The notes below the pieces were generated by a model. The model was not told where the DNA came from, made no database searches, and was given only the letters and a program-made list of their open reading frames with translations. This document shows, one piece after another, positions 24,961 through 36,551 of a stretch of DNA of 37,775 nucleotides. Position 1 is the first letter of the stretch; every line of letters begins with the position of its first letter. The stretch is taken from the NCBI GenBank assembly GCA_003550305.1, contig QKYT01000065.1, forward strand, positions 111,090 through 148,864. The letters are read 5' to 3'. The stretch is from Glomus cerebriforme (taxonomy: Eukaryota > Glomeromycota > Glomeromycetes > Glomerales > Glomeraceae). Made by a program: the position numbers and the translations under genes.

Positions 24961-26363
24961 TATTCCGGTATCCTTTTTCAAATTTAATATCTTTTTTTCT
25001 CAAATTCATTCAGAGATTTTATAAATATATATATATAATTGACGCTTGTAATTCTAACCATGATTTTGGCTGAAATCATATGACTTTTTGCCGTATAAAC
25101 GTAATTTAAATATTTAATATGAAAATATCTTTAGAATATTAATGAGAACTAATAAATTAATTAAATCATCTAATACATAAAAATTTTAACCCCCGATTCT
25201 TCGAGCTTTCTAGACATTATCAAAAGTCGTTACCTTAAAATTTTTTTATCTATTATTCTCGCATCGGACACTGGTTTATGATGGATGACCTTTATTTTTT
25301 GGAACTCAAGAATTTTAATATGATTTTGTATCAAATATATAGGATGTATGGTGATATTATTATATTTAATAATATTACACGACTTAAATTTCACTAGAGT
25401 GAATAACTATGATCAATCTAAAAAGATATCAGAGACTTTATTTAATGTTAGTTTTTATCAAGCTAGTACGATATTATACAGTACATATTTCCTTTAGCAT
25501 TTAATTAAAGTATGCTATAAAAAATCTCAACAAAAATGGGCGTTTACACAAACGTCGAAGAAAAAAATTTGATTAATATAAAATAATTTTCAGTAATAAA
25601 TTAAAATATGAAACAACTTAAAATTTATGTGACTTTCAATAACGGAAGACTCGATTTCCATAATAACTTCATCGGAGATGAGAAAAGAAACGTTTTTATA
25701 AATTTATTATTTGATCAAAGGTCCATATGAAAAAAAAATAATAATAAATGTAAACAGTTCATTATGATGTAAGGTCAATAATCCCTTTATATAACTACTT
25801 CAAATCGAAACCTACTCTTTGTGTAATGATTAGTTTTGGGCATGTTAAACCTGTCCAAAACTGTAACACTTGTCTTAGGAGGGTTTTAATTTCGAAGCAT
25901 ATACCGAGAGACAGATGGTGGTACCAGAAGTAGTTAGAATAAATGATACTAAAATTATTATAACCAATTTAAGCTTTCTTCAGATCAAATGGTTTATTCA
26001 ATACATGTGGCAATTCTCTGCTCGATTCTTTATTAGATGAAAAAATGCTTGATTTGATACAATTACCCCTAATTCAAATCAATCATATCCATAAGGATTA
26101 TACGATAATCTAAACGGCTTTCTTGTTTTTATTATTTATAGCTGGAATGTTTATATTCATGACCACTAACATTCACAGTTCCCCTGTTTTCGATTTACAA
26201 AGATTTAAAAGATTTTCCAAATTAGGGTTTCGGCGTTTCACTTTCACCACTAACAAGTGATATGATGAACGCTAACTCGTTTATATACTTGATATGCAGA
26301 ATTTTTTTTTTTTTTTCAATTATGTAACTCCAGCCAAACTTATGGCGCCGGCCCCCGAGTTAA
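24961..26363. other. Gene-free region left of the BRE4-like gene
   Basis: No coding sequence was recognised. Composition is slightly less AT-rich than the left part of the window. Just before the promoter duplication is a short GC-rich patch, ATGGCGCCGGCCCCCGAGTT at 26342-26361, unusual for this window. Confidence 0.45.
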
Positions 26364-26498
26364 TGCTCCGATCTACCATATTTTTTTCTTAAATATGGTT
26401 ATATAAATAGCCCCTATTTTTTTTTTTTTTTTTTTTCTTGAATTTTAAAAATTTTTTACGTTTTTTTTTTTGTTTAATCAAAAAAAATATTGGAATCG
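26364..26498 (+). repeat. Promoter-region direct repeat, copy 1
   Basis: This segment from TGCTCCGAT to TTGGAATCG matches 26581-26716 at an offset of 217 bp, with few differences (mainly in the T-tracts and a few A/T changes). It contains CTTAAATATGGTTATATAAA then TAGCCCCTA, with a TATA box at 26402-26410. An N gap separates the copies. Confidence 0.9.
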
Positions 26499-26580
26499 NN
26501 NNNNNNNNNNNNNNNNNNNNNNNNNNNNNNNNNNNNNNNNNNNNNNNNNNNNNNNNNNNNNNNNNNNNNNNNNNNNNNNN
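26499..26580. other. Assembly gap, 82 N
   Basis: A run of N between two near-identical flanks. The gap size is an estimate by the assembler, so the true copy number of the repeat is unknown. Confidence 0.99.
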
Positions 26581-26716
26581 TGCTCCGATTTTCTTTATTT
26601 TTTTCTTAAATATGGTTATATAAATAGCCCCTATTTTTTTTTTTTTTTTTTTTCTTCTGAATTCAAAAATTTTATACGTTAATTTTTTTGTTTAATCAAA
26701 AAAAATATTGGAATCG
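26581..26716 (+). repeat. Promoter-region direct repeat, copy 2
   Basis: Second copy of the 26364-26498 segment, ending 24 bp before the ATG of the BRE4-like gene. It carries the TATA box nearest the gene (26619-26627). Confidence 0.9.
26619..26627 (+). promoter_or_regulatory. TATA box of the BRE4-like gene
   Basis: TATAAATAG followed by CCCCTA lies 122 bp upstream of the start codon, with a long T-tract between. An identical box lies 217 bp further upstream in the duplicated copy. Confidence 0.55.
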
Positions 26717-26740
26717 GATTGTAATTAAATAAATGTTAAA

Positions 26741-29700
26741 ATGAGTGATTCGCATAAAAATGAATCTGAGCAACGACGAAATCCTATTCCAATTATTAAT
26801 GTTCGTCCGTTTAGACTTTCTTCTAATCGTACTGTAAGGTAGGTATATCTGTAAAATTCATAGAAAAAAAGAAAGAGTTCATGATTAATCATTATAGATA
26901 ATCTTTTTTTTTATTATTTAGTTTTCCTAGTACACACCTTGATTCCCTTTTTGATCCACCCGTAACAACAGAAAGTCAAGAAGCGCATGGTTATAATGAA
27001 GAACAAAATACAAATACAACGAATAATCCTGATCCTACATTGCATCCAATCGAAGAGGAAGAAAGTCATCGACAACAATCCGTTGAGTTTTCAACGTTTC
27101 CTAAGAGAATAAAAAAGGGAACATCACCTAACTCTCATAGATTTCCTAGATCTCATCAATATGGAACTCCGCATTCATCAGCTTGGAGTGCTTTGAAACA
27201 TTTTAATGATGGATTATCAGCAGGAACTCCTCCACCTATTCGTTCTGAATATATCTTTCAAAGAAGTTATAATTATGATGAGCCTCTTGTAATGTCTCCT
27301 GGTGAAGAAAGTGTGTATAGTGTTATAATGGATGATGGTTCATATCAAAGGAGAAGAATTTCTCTGACTTCGGAATATTCAAGGTTCGTGTTGCTTCGTT
27401 TGAAAACATTTATGATTTAATTATTATTCTTATTCTATTTTATTTAACTTAAATTCAGACCCACTGAACAAACGCCATTGCTTCATGATCGTGAAAATTC
27501 AGACTCTGATGTTGAAGATACGGATCAAAGGTACAATAATTATCGACATGATACATCCACATCCAAGATTAAGAAATTTAAAGCTTGGCTTTACGAAAAT
27601 ACTCTTTCACAAAATAGAAAGAATATAATGAAATGTGCATTAGCTTATTTTCTTGCATCATTATTTACTTTTATTCCAATATTAAACGAAAAAACAGGAT
27701 TAAAAGAATCACAAAATTCTCATTTGGTTGCAACAGTAGCAGTATTTTTTAATCCTGCTAAAACTGTTGGAGGAATGTATGAAGCTGTAGGTTATTCTCT
27801 TTTGGGTGGATTATTTGGATCATTAGTTACTATTGGTAGTATGGCTAGTGCTGTTTGGTTTAATGCTAATGATCATAACAATTTGGGATGTATTATAAGT
27901 GTTGTGGTTTGGTGTGGTGGAAGTATGTTTATAGTAGCTTTTCTTAGAGCTAAACTAAATAAACCTACTTTTAATAGCGGTAAGCTTAAGAGATATATTT
28001 GAAACATTTTTAAAAATGGTTTGTTTATTTTTTTTAAAATTTTTTTTTTTTTTTTCTTCTTTATTAGCATGTTCTCTTGCAAATATTATCATATTCGTAA
28101 TTATAGCAAAAGAAGGTACACCTTATATAGGTCGTTTTACGTTGGATAAAATTATTCAAGTGACAAAAATCATTTTGATTGGAGTATGTATAAGTTTTTT
28201 TGTATCAATATGTGTTTGGCCGGTTAGCGCTAGTAAGAAATTAAAGTAAGTTACAATAATTTTGAAAAACGTCCATTCTAATTTGAAATAATTAATTAAT
28301 CTTTTTATAATTATAATAATAGAACTGAAATCGGGACAACTTTAGGATCATTTCGTCTTCTATTAAAACTTCTTACCAAAACTTTCCTTATTGACGATAT
28401 TCATTATACAGATAAATCTGTCCAATCTGCAATTAAATCATATGAAGCTACGTTCACATCATTAAGAGAATCTCTTCGCCAAGCATCATATGAAATTCAC
28501 AATATGAATATGCAACGACAACTTGGACTTTATAGAAAGACGATAGATAGTTTACAAAGATTAGCACAATATTTGGGTAGTTTAAGAAGTTGTTGTGGAT
28601 TACAATGGGAAATCATTAATGATGATAAAAATAAAAATAATAATCCTACTGATTATTTTGATGGTTATAACCAGAAACAAGAAGAAAGTGATGATGATGA
28701 TGATGATTTTGTAGATTTAGGAAATTTATTAGAAATTATCCGATTCGTTGGACCTTCTATGAAATCTTTAGCATTTACTTGTAAACAAACTATTATACAT
28801 CTTCAAGATCAATTTACCAAATCAACAACAACATTTTCGAGTGCACCATCATTTTCATTACTTCAACAAAATTTAAAATCCGCTCTAGAGTTATTTGAAC
28901 AATCACAAACGAGATCATTTACAAAACTTTATCGTAAAAAAACTGATTATGATGGTAGACCTAATGAAGAAGTCTTTTTGACTTATTTTTTTGTATTTAA
29001 TTTACAAGAATTTGCAAGAGAATTAACAGAGTTGGTGGATTTGGTTGATCATATACAAAGATTAGACGCAATAGAACAACATAGAATAGCAACGAGAAGA
29101 TGGTGGCAATTTTGGCTTTACTTTGGTTGGTTTACAATTGATAATTCTAGAAATTCTATATTTGATAAGAAATTTTACGAAAAGATCAAATATAAATTTC
29201 CTGAAAATACGAATAATTTATTTAATACAATTCAAACCCCAATACCTAAAACTTTAATGCAAAAATTTACTATTAATATATGGAAGTCACTCACTTGGTT
29301 TAGACAATTTGAAGTTAAATATGCTTTTAAAGCAGCTGTTAGTGCTGCCATTTTAGTGAGTCCCGCTTTTATCAGTCAAACTAGGGAACTATTTGTAGAA
29401 TATCGTGGTGAATGGGCTTGTATTTCTGTGAGTTAAACTATTTTATTTATTTTATTTATTTATTTTTTGGGAGAGATGATTTAGTAAAATTTTATTCTAA
29501 ATAAAATGTTATTTATTAGATGATGGTTGTGATGGTACCAACAGTAGGAGGGGCAAATCTTATAGGAATATATCGTGCGTGTGGAACATTATTCGGATCG
29601 TTTCTCGCATGGTTTATTTACACTCTATTTCCTGAGAATGGTCCCGTGATGTCAGTTTTTGGATTCTTTATCGCCCTTGGATGTTATCATTTTATACTTT

Positions 29701-30797
29701 ACACGAAATATAATCGTATTGGACAATTCATTTTATTGACTTATAATCTAGTAGCATTATATAAATTTAATCTTTCAGATTCTGAAGAAGAGGACCTTGA
29801 TATTATTGAAATTGCAATGTATCGCGCGATTGCGGTCGGTACGGGTATTATTTGGGGTGTTTATGTAACAACATATTGGTGGCCATATGAAGCACGAGTA
29901 GAATTACGAAAAGGATTAAGTCAATTATTTATTAATATGAGTTGGTTATATAATAAATTAGTAGCTGTCTATTCAGCAAAACCAAGATTTGATAATGATG
30001 CTACAGATTCTTCGAATCTTATGGTAAATCTTACACCACAAGCATTATCAAGATCAACCAAAGAATTTATGGAAATGGAATTATATTTACAATTATCATT
30101 ACTTAAACTTAAAGAATTATTATCACAAACACCAAACGAACCACGTATGAAAGGACCATTCCCAATAAAAACTTATAGTGAAATTTTAATGGGATGTCAA
30201 AATATTTTAGATAAATTACTTTCAATGAGAATTGCAGTAACAAAAGAAGAATGGTATACATCAATTCGAAGGGATTTTACTATACCAGTATCAAAAGAAA
30301 GGAAAGATTTAGTAGGAAATACTATATTATATTTTTATATTCTTGCTGCTGCTTTACGATTAAAAACTCCTTTACCACCTTATTTACCACCTGCTGAAAA
30401 AGCAAGGAGGAGGTTAGTTAAAAAAATCAGAAATCTTCCGGTCGTTAAACAACGTATTATTGAAGGAAATGATGAACATTATATTGTTTATTATGCTTAT
30501 GTTCTTGTTATGGAAGATATTATTAGAGAATTAGAAAAATTAGGTGTGATTATGAAAGATTTATTCGGTTGTATAGGTGGTGATGAATTTAATGATTTTT
30601 TCGATAACAATGATGCTAGTGTTAATAGGGGTGGTGAAAATGATGTCGCAACTAACATCAACGCTTCTAATGTTGTTGCTACTCATGATGATGTTAATAA
30701 TTCCGTAAATGTTAACAATGATGGAGTTTTTATAGATTCATCTCTTAATACTTCCCAAAATGATGCAAATGATACAAATGATAATCGACCAACTTGA
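26741..30797 (+). CDS. BRE4-like membrane protein (ArAE_2_N / FUSC_2 / DUF2421), six exons
   Basis: Exons are 26741-26838, 26922-27383, 27459-27979, 28068-28245, 28323-29427 and 29520-30797. All introns are GT-AG and 75-92 bp, and all joins keep frame, giving 1213 aa. Residues 1-220 are polar, Ser/Pro- and acid-rich. A first membrane block (about 245-413, six hydrophobic segments including VWPVSASKKLK at its end) and a second (about 754-909, six segments ending TTYWWPYEARVELR) form the duplicated layout of the fungal aromatic-acid-exporter-like (FUSC) superfamily. Between them is a soluble region with an acidic run near 540. The part after 910 matches the DUF2421 position, followed by an Asn/Asp-rich tail from about 1145. 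Yeast BRE4, about 1125 aa, has this architecture; its loss gives brefeldin A sensitivity and fragmented vacuoles. The substrate is unknown. The promoter segment is duplicated. Confidence 0.87.
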
Positions 30798-30907
30798 TTC
30801 ATAGGCTGTCATATTATTTATTTTATTATTATTGTATATAAATTTTTATGTATTTATTTATATTAAAAAAAAGGGTTTTCTATTTCGCTGCGGCAGCAGC
30901 AATATTA

Positions 30908-30994
30908 TTACGTCATATGCATAGAATGTCGTAGTACAAAGTTTTTTGGTCACAATGACGAAATTCAGATATAAATTAACCCGATATAAATAAA
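30908..30994 (+). promoter_or_regulatory. Promoter of the KHE-like gene (CRE-like site, TATA)
   Basis: The 279-bp spacer after the BRE4-like stop holds a CRE/ATF-like TTACGTCAT (30908-30916) and TATAAATAAA (30985-30994), 83 bp before the ATG at 31077. A GC-rich CGCTGCGGCAGCAGC patch lies just left (about 30890). The spacer must also hold the 3' end of the upstream gene. Confidence 0.4.
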
Positions 30995-31076
30995 TCTTTA
31001 TCAAACACTTTTTTTTTCGTAAAGAATTTTAGCTTAAGAAATATATATATATATATAATTAAAATAGGATTCGACA

Positions 31077-32100
31077 ATGAAAATATTTGCGATACCAATA
31101 ATAAAAAATCAGACAACATATTATTGTCATCATAAACCAAAAGTATCAACATTATTAACAAAAATAACGAATTATGCTGCAAAAAAATGGGATGAATTAT
31201 CAAATGCTGACAAAAAGAGTTTAAAAGGTAGAATTTATTTAGGAGGACAAAAATTATTGGATAAGATGGATTATCAAGAATATTTTCTTAAAGGTGTGCC
31301 CATGAGGGAAGAAAGAGGTGATGATAAAAGTTCTGTAAGTAATTAATCGATTTCTTTTTTTATTTAGAAAAAAAACTTAATATTCAGAGTTTAAATATTA
31401 TCGATTGATTTTCTCTTTTCCTTTTTTTTTTAGGTTCCTTTACTATATCCTTCAAATGTAATTACTTCCGAACAAATCGTTGATAACCTTCAACGACTGT
31501 TAGAAAGAAGATCACCATATCATCGAAAATATATGATTTATTCTGCATTATTTATTCCTTTATCAGCTACATTTACTATAGTTCCTATTATACCTAATAT
31601 ACCTCTCTTCTATAATTTGTTTCGTTTGTACAGCCATTATAAAGGTAAGTACGGTAATTCTTTCCAAAGTTTGAAGAATTTTAAAAATATTTTTAATGAT
31701 ACTTGACAATTTGGTTCTTATGCCTTTTCCTTTTTATTATATAGCATATAAAGGAACACAACATTTATTTCATATTATTGAAGATAAGAGACTTACTCCG
31801 ACAGTATCAAAAGAACTAAATAATATTTATAAAGGATTAGATTTAAAAAATGGTGATGTTATTGATGAACAAAGAATTCATAATATTGCAAAAAAATTTG
31901 GGTTAATTGTGTTAGAAAATGATGTTAGAAGAGCAAGATATCAAATTTTAGAAAAAATAAAAAAAGTATTTCAGGAAAAAAATGCTAGTGGTGTTAATGT
32001 TGGTTTTAGTGATGGAGATAGGGAGCCGAATACTACAAAAAAGAAGAATAATGATGGTGGGGATAAAATATTCAAAAGTAGAATGACAAAGGATAAGTAA
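31077..32100 (+). CDS. Mitochondrial K+/H+ exchange-related protein (Mit_KHE1 family), three exons
   Basis: Exons are 31077-31334, 31434-31644 and 31745-32100. The introns (99 and 100 bp, both GTAAGT...TAG) join in phase, giving 274 aa. The N-terminus MKIFAIPI, the KKWDEL..ADKKSLKGR helix, the PSN.I...Q.VDNLQRLL segment, and a hydrophobic pair of segments at about 120-149 (IPLSATFTIVPIIPNIPLFY) followed by LFRLYSHYKAYKG are the hallmark pattern of the family of yeast YDL183C (PF10173). That yeast protein is an inner-membrane protein linked to mitochondrial K+/H+ exchange. The C-terminal 40 residues are Lys/Asn/Asp-rich and not conserved-looking. The ORF beginning upstream in the third exon (31696) is intron read-through. 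Placement in mitochondria is inferred from the family; no clear cleavable presequence is seen. Confidence 0.83.
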
Positions 32101-32771
32101 TAAAAACTTTTAAGTCTTGAATGTAAAATAAAATTAAAGAATTATTTATATTTTATTTTCTCAGGATTTTATGTTCATTCGGAAAGATATTTCAAATAGA
32201 CGATTTTCATTGTGTTCAAAAAATCAATCATCCTATAACGATAATAAAAGTGAATTAGTGGAATCGAAAAAATCATAAAGTTTATAAAAAGTGAATGAAT
32301 TTATACAAAATTATAACGCGTATCGCGACTCAGAGAGTATTATCCAAATCTGGAAGTTAGTAAATTTACCAAATAAAGTTAGATTACTTTGTTGCCTATT
32401 TTGAAATTTTGAAAAATGGAGAAAAACTTGGCGACCCAAAAATGGATTTATCTGTTATGCATAGAGACTATCGATTATAAAACGGATTATCCGCACAATT
32501 ATTCTTTCTGATTTTTTATTAAAAATCTAAACTGAAAAATATTCATATTGTTTAGACGATTTACAAAGAATCAACAAAAATGTATGAAATATGTCGTGTC
32601 ATATATTTACAGTAGTAAAGAAATATTATTTTGGTTAAAAAATTGATTAAAGTGCCACAAATAATGCAGATACTATATAATGTATATAAGTACTCACTAT
32701 CCTTTTTTTTTTTTTAATTTTCGTTTTCTTTTTCATATATATACATTTTTTTTATGATATTATGCTCTTAA

Positions 32772-32780
32772 TATAAAAGG
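32772..32780 (+). promoter_or_regulatory. TATA box of the secreted-protein gene
   Basis: TATAAAAGG lies 63 bp before the ATG at 32835. The rest of the 734-bp spacer from 32101 is AT-rich with no gene seen, and includes a T-tract at about 32702-32715. Confidence 0.45.
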
Positions 32781-32834
32781 ATTTTGAAATTATATCTTAA
32801 TACAGGACAAAATCATTTAAAAAAAGGATAAAAT

Positions 32835-33630
32835 ATGAGGATAAGAAATACTATTCTAACAGTTATATTTTTAATATTTCAAGTAAATAATTTTATTTTA
32901 TTTTATTTTATTTATTTATTTTTTTTTTTAAAAAAAAAAAAAAATTTTTTTTTGTTTTAGATCATAATTATAATGGCACAAAATACAGATATGGGTTCGG
33001 TAGTTATTCCATATAATACTGTAGAAATTCCACCAAATAATGGGTCATGGTACCTATGTTCGCAAGCAGCAACAAAATATGTTAGTAGGTGTCAAAATTC
33101 AATTCAATTATTATATATTCATTTTTAATATTTTCATCGGTTATCACATAATTTACATAACAAATTTTTCTTCAGGTTATAGCGTAAGAGTAGTAAATGA
33201 TACATGGCCATTAACGGACCCAGAATTCGGTACAAAAAAAGAAGGATATAATGTACCACTTTTAACAGCACCAAATGAAGGAATTATTGCTCAAATACTT
33301 TATACATCATCCCCTAAATTCGTACCTTCTTTGTCTTGTTATATGAATTTTGTTACTGAGTGTGACCAAGATGCTGGAAATTATTTAATGAAAGATAATG
33401 AAACTTATTGCTTAGACTTGGTAAATCCTGCCCCTGAAGCACAACGTGCAAATGTTACTGTTTCATTTAACCAGTCAGTATTTGAACATCCATTTACGAG
33501 TGATAATAAACCCGGTGGAAATTCTGCTTTAGGAACACATAATAACGCTTCTTTATTAGAATTTAGTTTTATTAACTCATTTTTATCAATAATTATTTAT
33601 ATGTTAGTATTTGGATTTGGAATTTTATAA
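32835..33630 (+). CDS. Small secreted, probably GPI-anchored protein, three exons
   Basis: Exons are 32835-32882, 32961-33084 and 33176-33630 (introns 78 and 91 bp, GTAAAT...TAG and GTAGGT...CAG), giving 208 aa. Residues 1-22 are a hydrophobic signal peptide (ILTVIFLIFQIIIIMA) with likely cleavage near Ala22. The mature part has four cysteines (49, 112, 120, 136) that could form two disulfides, and six N-x-S/T sequons (43, 65, 132, 150, 156, 181). The last about 22 residues (187-208) are hydrophobic and end at the stop without a basic tail, preceded by small residues (Asn173-Ser-Ala or Asn180-Asn-Ala), as in GPI signals. I do not recognise a named family. The frame starting at 33040 in the track includes the second intron and is not the true product. 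A cell-surface role is inferred. Confidence 0.72.
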
Positions 33631-34066
33631 ATGTAGTCCGTAATTAATGATATATTAGAAATTGAAAAATACAATCATCACAGATTAATATAATTTAACA
33701 CTACATAAACTCTTTTTTGAATTATTCTGAATTAATCATTGGAATCTGTGAATGATAAAATAAGAAGAAATTTCCTTGTTATTTCCTTTCCAACAGCCAT
33801 TTATTAAATGATATTATGTCAGGTTTGTTAAATAAATAAAGCATCAATTTATGAGCTACGAAAACTGTAAGAATTTAGGGCCGATAATATATATGATTAT
33901 ATATCTGATATTATATATATAATTATGTAATGTAAAGTTCTGGCTGACATTATCAAAATCATCTAAAAAAGGTATGATTTACATGATTATTTTGTAAAGC
34001 ATATTCTATTCATGAAAATGATTTTCTATGAATTCTCATAATTCTTCTATAACTTTATTTTATAAT

Positions 34067-34097
<31 letters not shown>

Positions 34098-34632
34098 GGC
34101 AAAATATCTTTATTAAAATTTAAAGTTAGTAAATAAGCATTATAACAACTAGTAACATTTATAATTTATTTAATTTATTTAATATTAATTATCTATAATA
34201 ATAATAACTTGAGTAATTCTTTACCTAAAATAAAAAGTTTTTAAAAGTAAAGATTTCTCTTACACTAAAATTTTAACATATAATAGTTTATAATTTACAT
34301 AAATAATGATATAATCATTAGTTTATTTATTAACTAATATCAAATATGATTGACAAAATAGGATTTTATATTACTTTATACCATATATGATTTAACATAA
34401 CCAAATTATTGGTCTTTTAAAAGTAGCATTTCAAAAGTATAATATTTGGCTTTCTGAAAACAACAGTTTTCCAACCTATTCAAGTCTTTTGTAAAGAAAA
34501 AAGTCTTAAAACTTAACTATGAAATGTTTGCTAAAAACTTTATATTATAAATACCAAAAAATACTAAAAAAAATTATTACTTTAATAAAATTTATTAAAA
34601 ATAATGACTGGTTAACTAAGTGAAATATCATA
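33631..34632. other. Gene-free region right of the secreted-protein gene
   Basis: AT-rich with no open frame of note. It contains a T-run/A-run inverted pair at about 34068-34097 and alternating TATA-rich sequence near 33888-33930. Confidence 0.5.
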
Positions 34633-34660
34633 TATAATATGATCATATTATACCACTTAG
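34616..34660. repeat. Interrupted inverted repeat with 20-bp palindromic core
   Basis: The core 34633-34652 is a perfect palindrome (TATAATATGA then its complement TCATATTATA), flanked by CTAAGTG (34616-34622) and its complement CACTTAG (34654-34660). It directly precedes the minisatellite and may mark the edge of a repeat element. Confidence 0.7.
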
Positions 34661-34673
34661 CTTAGATTATAGT

Positions 34674-34790
34674 ATCACATATAATCTAAATATCTCATAT
34701 AATCTTACCACATGTAATCTAAATATCACATATAATCTAAATACCACATGTGATCTAAAAAATATAATCTAAATACCACATATAATCTAC
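34674..34790. repeat. 18-bp minisatellite, about seven imperfect copies
   Basis: The unit is close to ATCACATATAATCTAAAT, with variants ACCACATGTAATCTAAAT, ATCTCATATAATCTT and a shortened AATATAATCTAAAT. Two further scattered copies occur at about 34888-34934. Because 18 is a multiple of three, the minus strand reads as a repeating six-residue peptide (FRLYVI-like) over part of the array. Confidence 0.85.
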
Positions 34791-35110
34791 CACTTTTACT
34801 TTTTCTTATATCTTTTTTATATTCTAGCTACATCTTTAAGTCTTTCTTGATATTCAAGTTTTTTTATATTAGTATAATTTTTATTATCACATTATAATCT
34901 AATTACCATCCACATATAATCTTAATACCATGCTTTTCTTCTTGTTTCTAAGTTATTTACAAGCTAAATTCTATAATGGAGTTGTTGATCTTCTGTAGTT
35001 GTTTGGATATCTGTTTTTATATTGAGGATGTTGACTTCTTGTACCTGATTGAATGCCAAATTCTATATTGAAGTGCTTACCTTTATATGCCTATTTAGTT
35101 GCCTTTCTAG
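34787..35110 (-). pseudogene. Possible degraded repeat-element reading frame
   Basis: On the minus strand from 35110 a single frame reads with protein-like stretches (for example NQVQEVNILNIKTDIQTTTE and KKLEYQERLKDVARI) broken by six in-frame TAA/TAG codons plus a terminal one. The first 65 codons hold fewer stops than expected for this base composition. No family is recognised; it merges into the minisatellite. Chance open sequence is a serious alternative. Confidence 0.25.
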
Positions 35111-35624
35111 ATACCAAAATGATGTAAAGAAAAGGTAACAGGTGGTGCAGTAATTTCGTGATTAATTTCAGCTGATATTATGCCATAATTTTGGCTGATC
35201 TTTTGGACATATGATTTGAAAATCCAGCTTGGTACCATAGTAGCAACCTGATAGTGCCTGGAACTTTTCTGGAACTATTATAGAACTGGCAAAAAACTAG
35301 AGTATTTCTATTAGTTCACCAGTTTTAGACAGTTTAGATGCTGAAATATTATGTTTAATGTAAATCTGAAATTAGGGAATAGTGCTGACCAAATTTAAAT
35401 AAATTTTTATTATATCTACTGCGTCTAGTATAACCAAAATGTATGACAAATTATGCTGGATATATTGTACTTTAAAATATTTTTTTAGAAATGATCGACA
35501 AAATGTTCGGTACATGAGCCATAATAATTTTTTACAAAAAATTTATTTTCTCAAAAAAAAAAACTTTAATAAACTATTTTTACCTTTTGAAATTATGATT
35601 AGGAGTATAAATGCTACTTAAATT

Positions 35625-35762
35625 CCAAAATCAATTTGGGTATATAGTAAAATCCCAAATTATTTTGGCACTTTACTTAATAAATTACATATAAATTAAA
35701 TGAATTTATACATTTCAAATTATATTTATGACATCCCAAAATAATTTGAATAGTATATATAG
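35625..35762. mobile_element. MITE-like inverted repeats with CCAAAATAATTTGG arms
   Basis: Three related arms are seen: CCAAAATCAATTTGGG (35625-35640), its inverse CCCAAATTATTTTGG (35654-35668) followed by CACTTTAC, and CCAAAATAATTTG (35736-35748). The second and third can pair, extended by TATATAGTA and TAGTATATATA, to enclose about 120 bp. The AAATTATTTTGGCACTTTAC end resembles terminal repeats of Tc1/mariner-type elements. No transposase is present. Confidence 0.5.
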
Positions 35763-36119
35763 TTAGGAATGTATTTTTGGTCACTCTGCAAGTTTACTTA
35801 GAGTAACAAAGAAGGTTTTTGTTGTAAATTTTGACTTATACGTATTTTTTTAAAAATATGCGTCACACTCATCAAACAGTATAATTAGCATAACCTGTCA
35901 TACATTTCAGTCATACCTATACCTACTGCACTAGTTACATGATTTTTGCTAATCCATGGGTCAGAGAATTTGAAATGCAAATGTAAATATATCACTAGAA
36001 GTACATATTCATATTATATTCCTTCCTTCTGTATGGTATGTTTTTGAGCATATTGGGATATAAACTAGGATAGATTTTTTTTGTTGTCACTGATTATCAC
36101 TAGTTTTATATACTATAGT

Positions 36120-36535
36120 TGGCCCATTTGGTTGCTAAAAAATTCCATCCAAGTTACTAGGATAACTAGAATAGGAATTAGGACAGATTTTAATATGAGA
36201 GAAAAACTTCTTTCTTCAATTTAACTTGTTCTTTTATATTATGTCCTAGTTGTCCTAGATGTTCTAGTTAAAAGTAAAATTCTTGAAAACTTTTTTTATG
36301 ATACACTTTTGGTATATATATGTATGAGATAAGTATGATATATGCCGATATACTTATAAAAAAAAAAGTAAAAAAAAGGTAAAAAATCTCCAATTTTTCT
36401 AGGACAATTAGGACAACTAGAATAAGTATTTAAATTCTCTTTTATTCAGCTTAAAAACACCATTTAGCTATATTTTTCCATCCTAGTTTCTATTCTAACT
36501 TATCCCAGAAAACTAGGACAGATTTTTTAATAATA
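36120..36535. repeat. Cluster of CTAGGACAA / TTGTCCTAG repeats
   Basis: Related 10-25 bp blocks recur in both orientations: ACTAGGATAACTAGAATAGG (about 36160), TTAGGACAGATTTT (about 36179), GTCCTAGTTGTCCTAGA (about 36244), CTAGGACAATTAGGACAACT (about 36400) and ACTAGGACAGATTTTT (about 36512). The pattern suggests nested or rearranged copies of one inverted-repeat element. No coding content was seen. Confidence 0.6.
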
Positions 36536-36551
36536 CTAATACTAAGTTGTA

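Noticed and set aside
26438..26682. Two open frames through the second N gap
   Set aside because: They consist of N plus Phe-rich T-tracts in the promoter duplication.
27873..28082. Minus-strand frame inside the BRE4-like gene
   Set aside because: Antisense shadow of exons 3-4 and the intron between them.
30976..31203. Minus-strand frame overlapping the KHE-like first exon
   Set aside because: Antisense shadow; the plus strand encodes a recognised family with proper introns.
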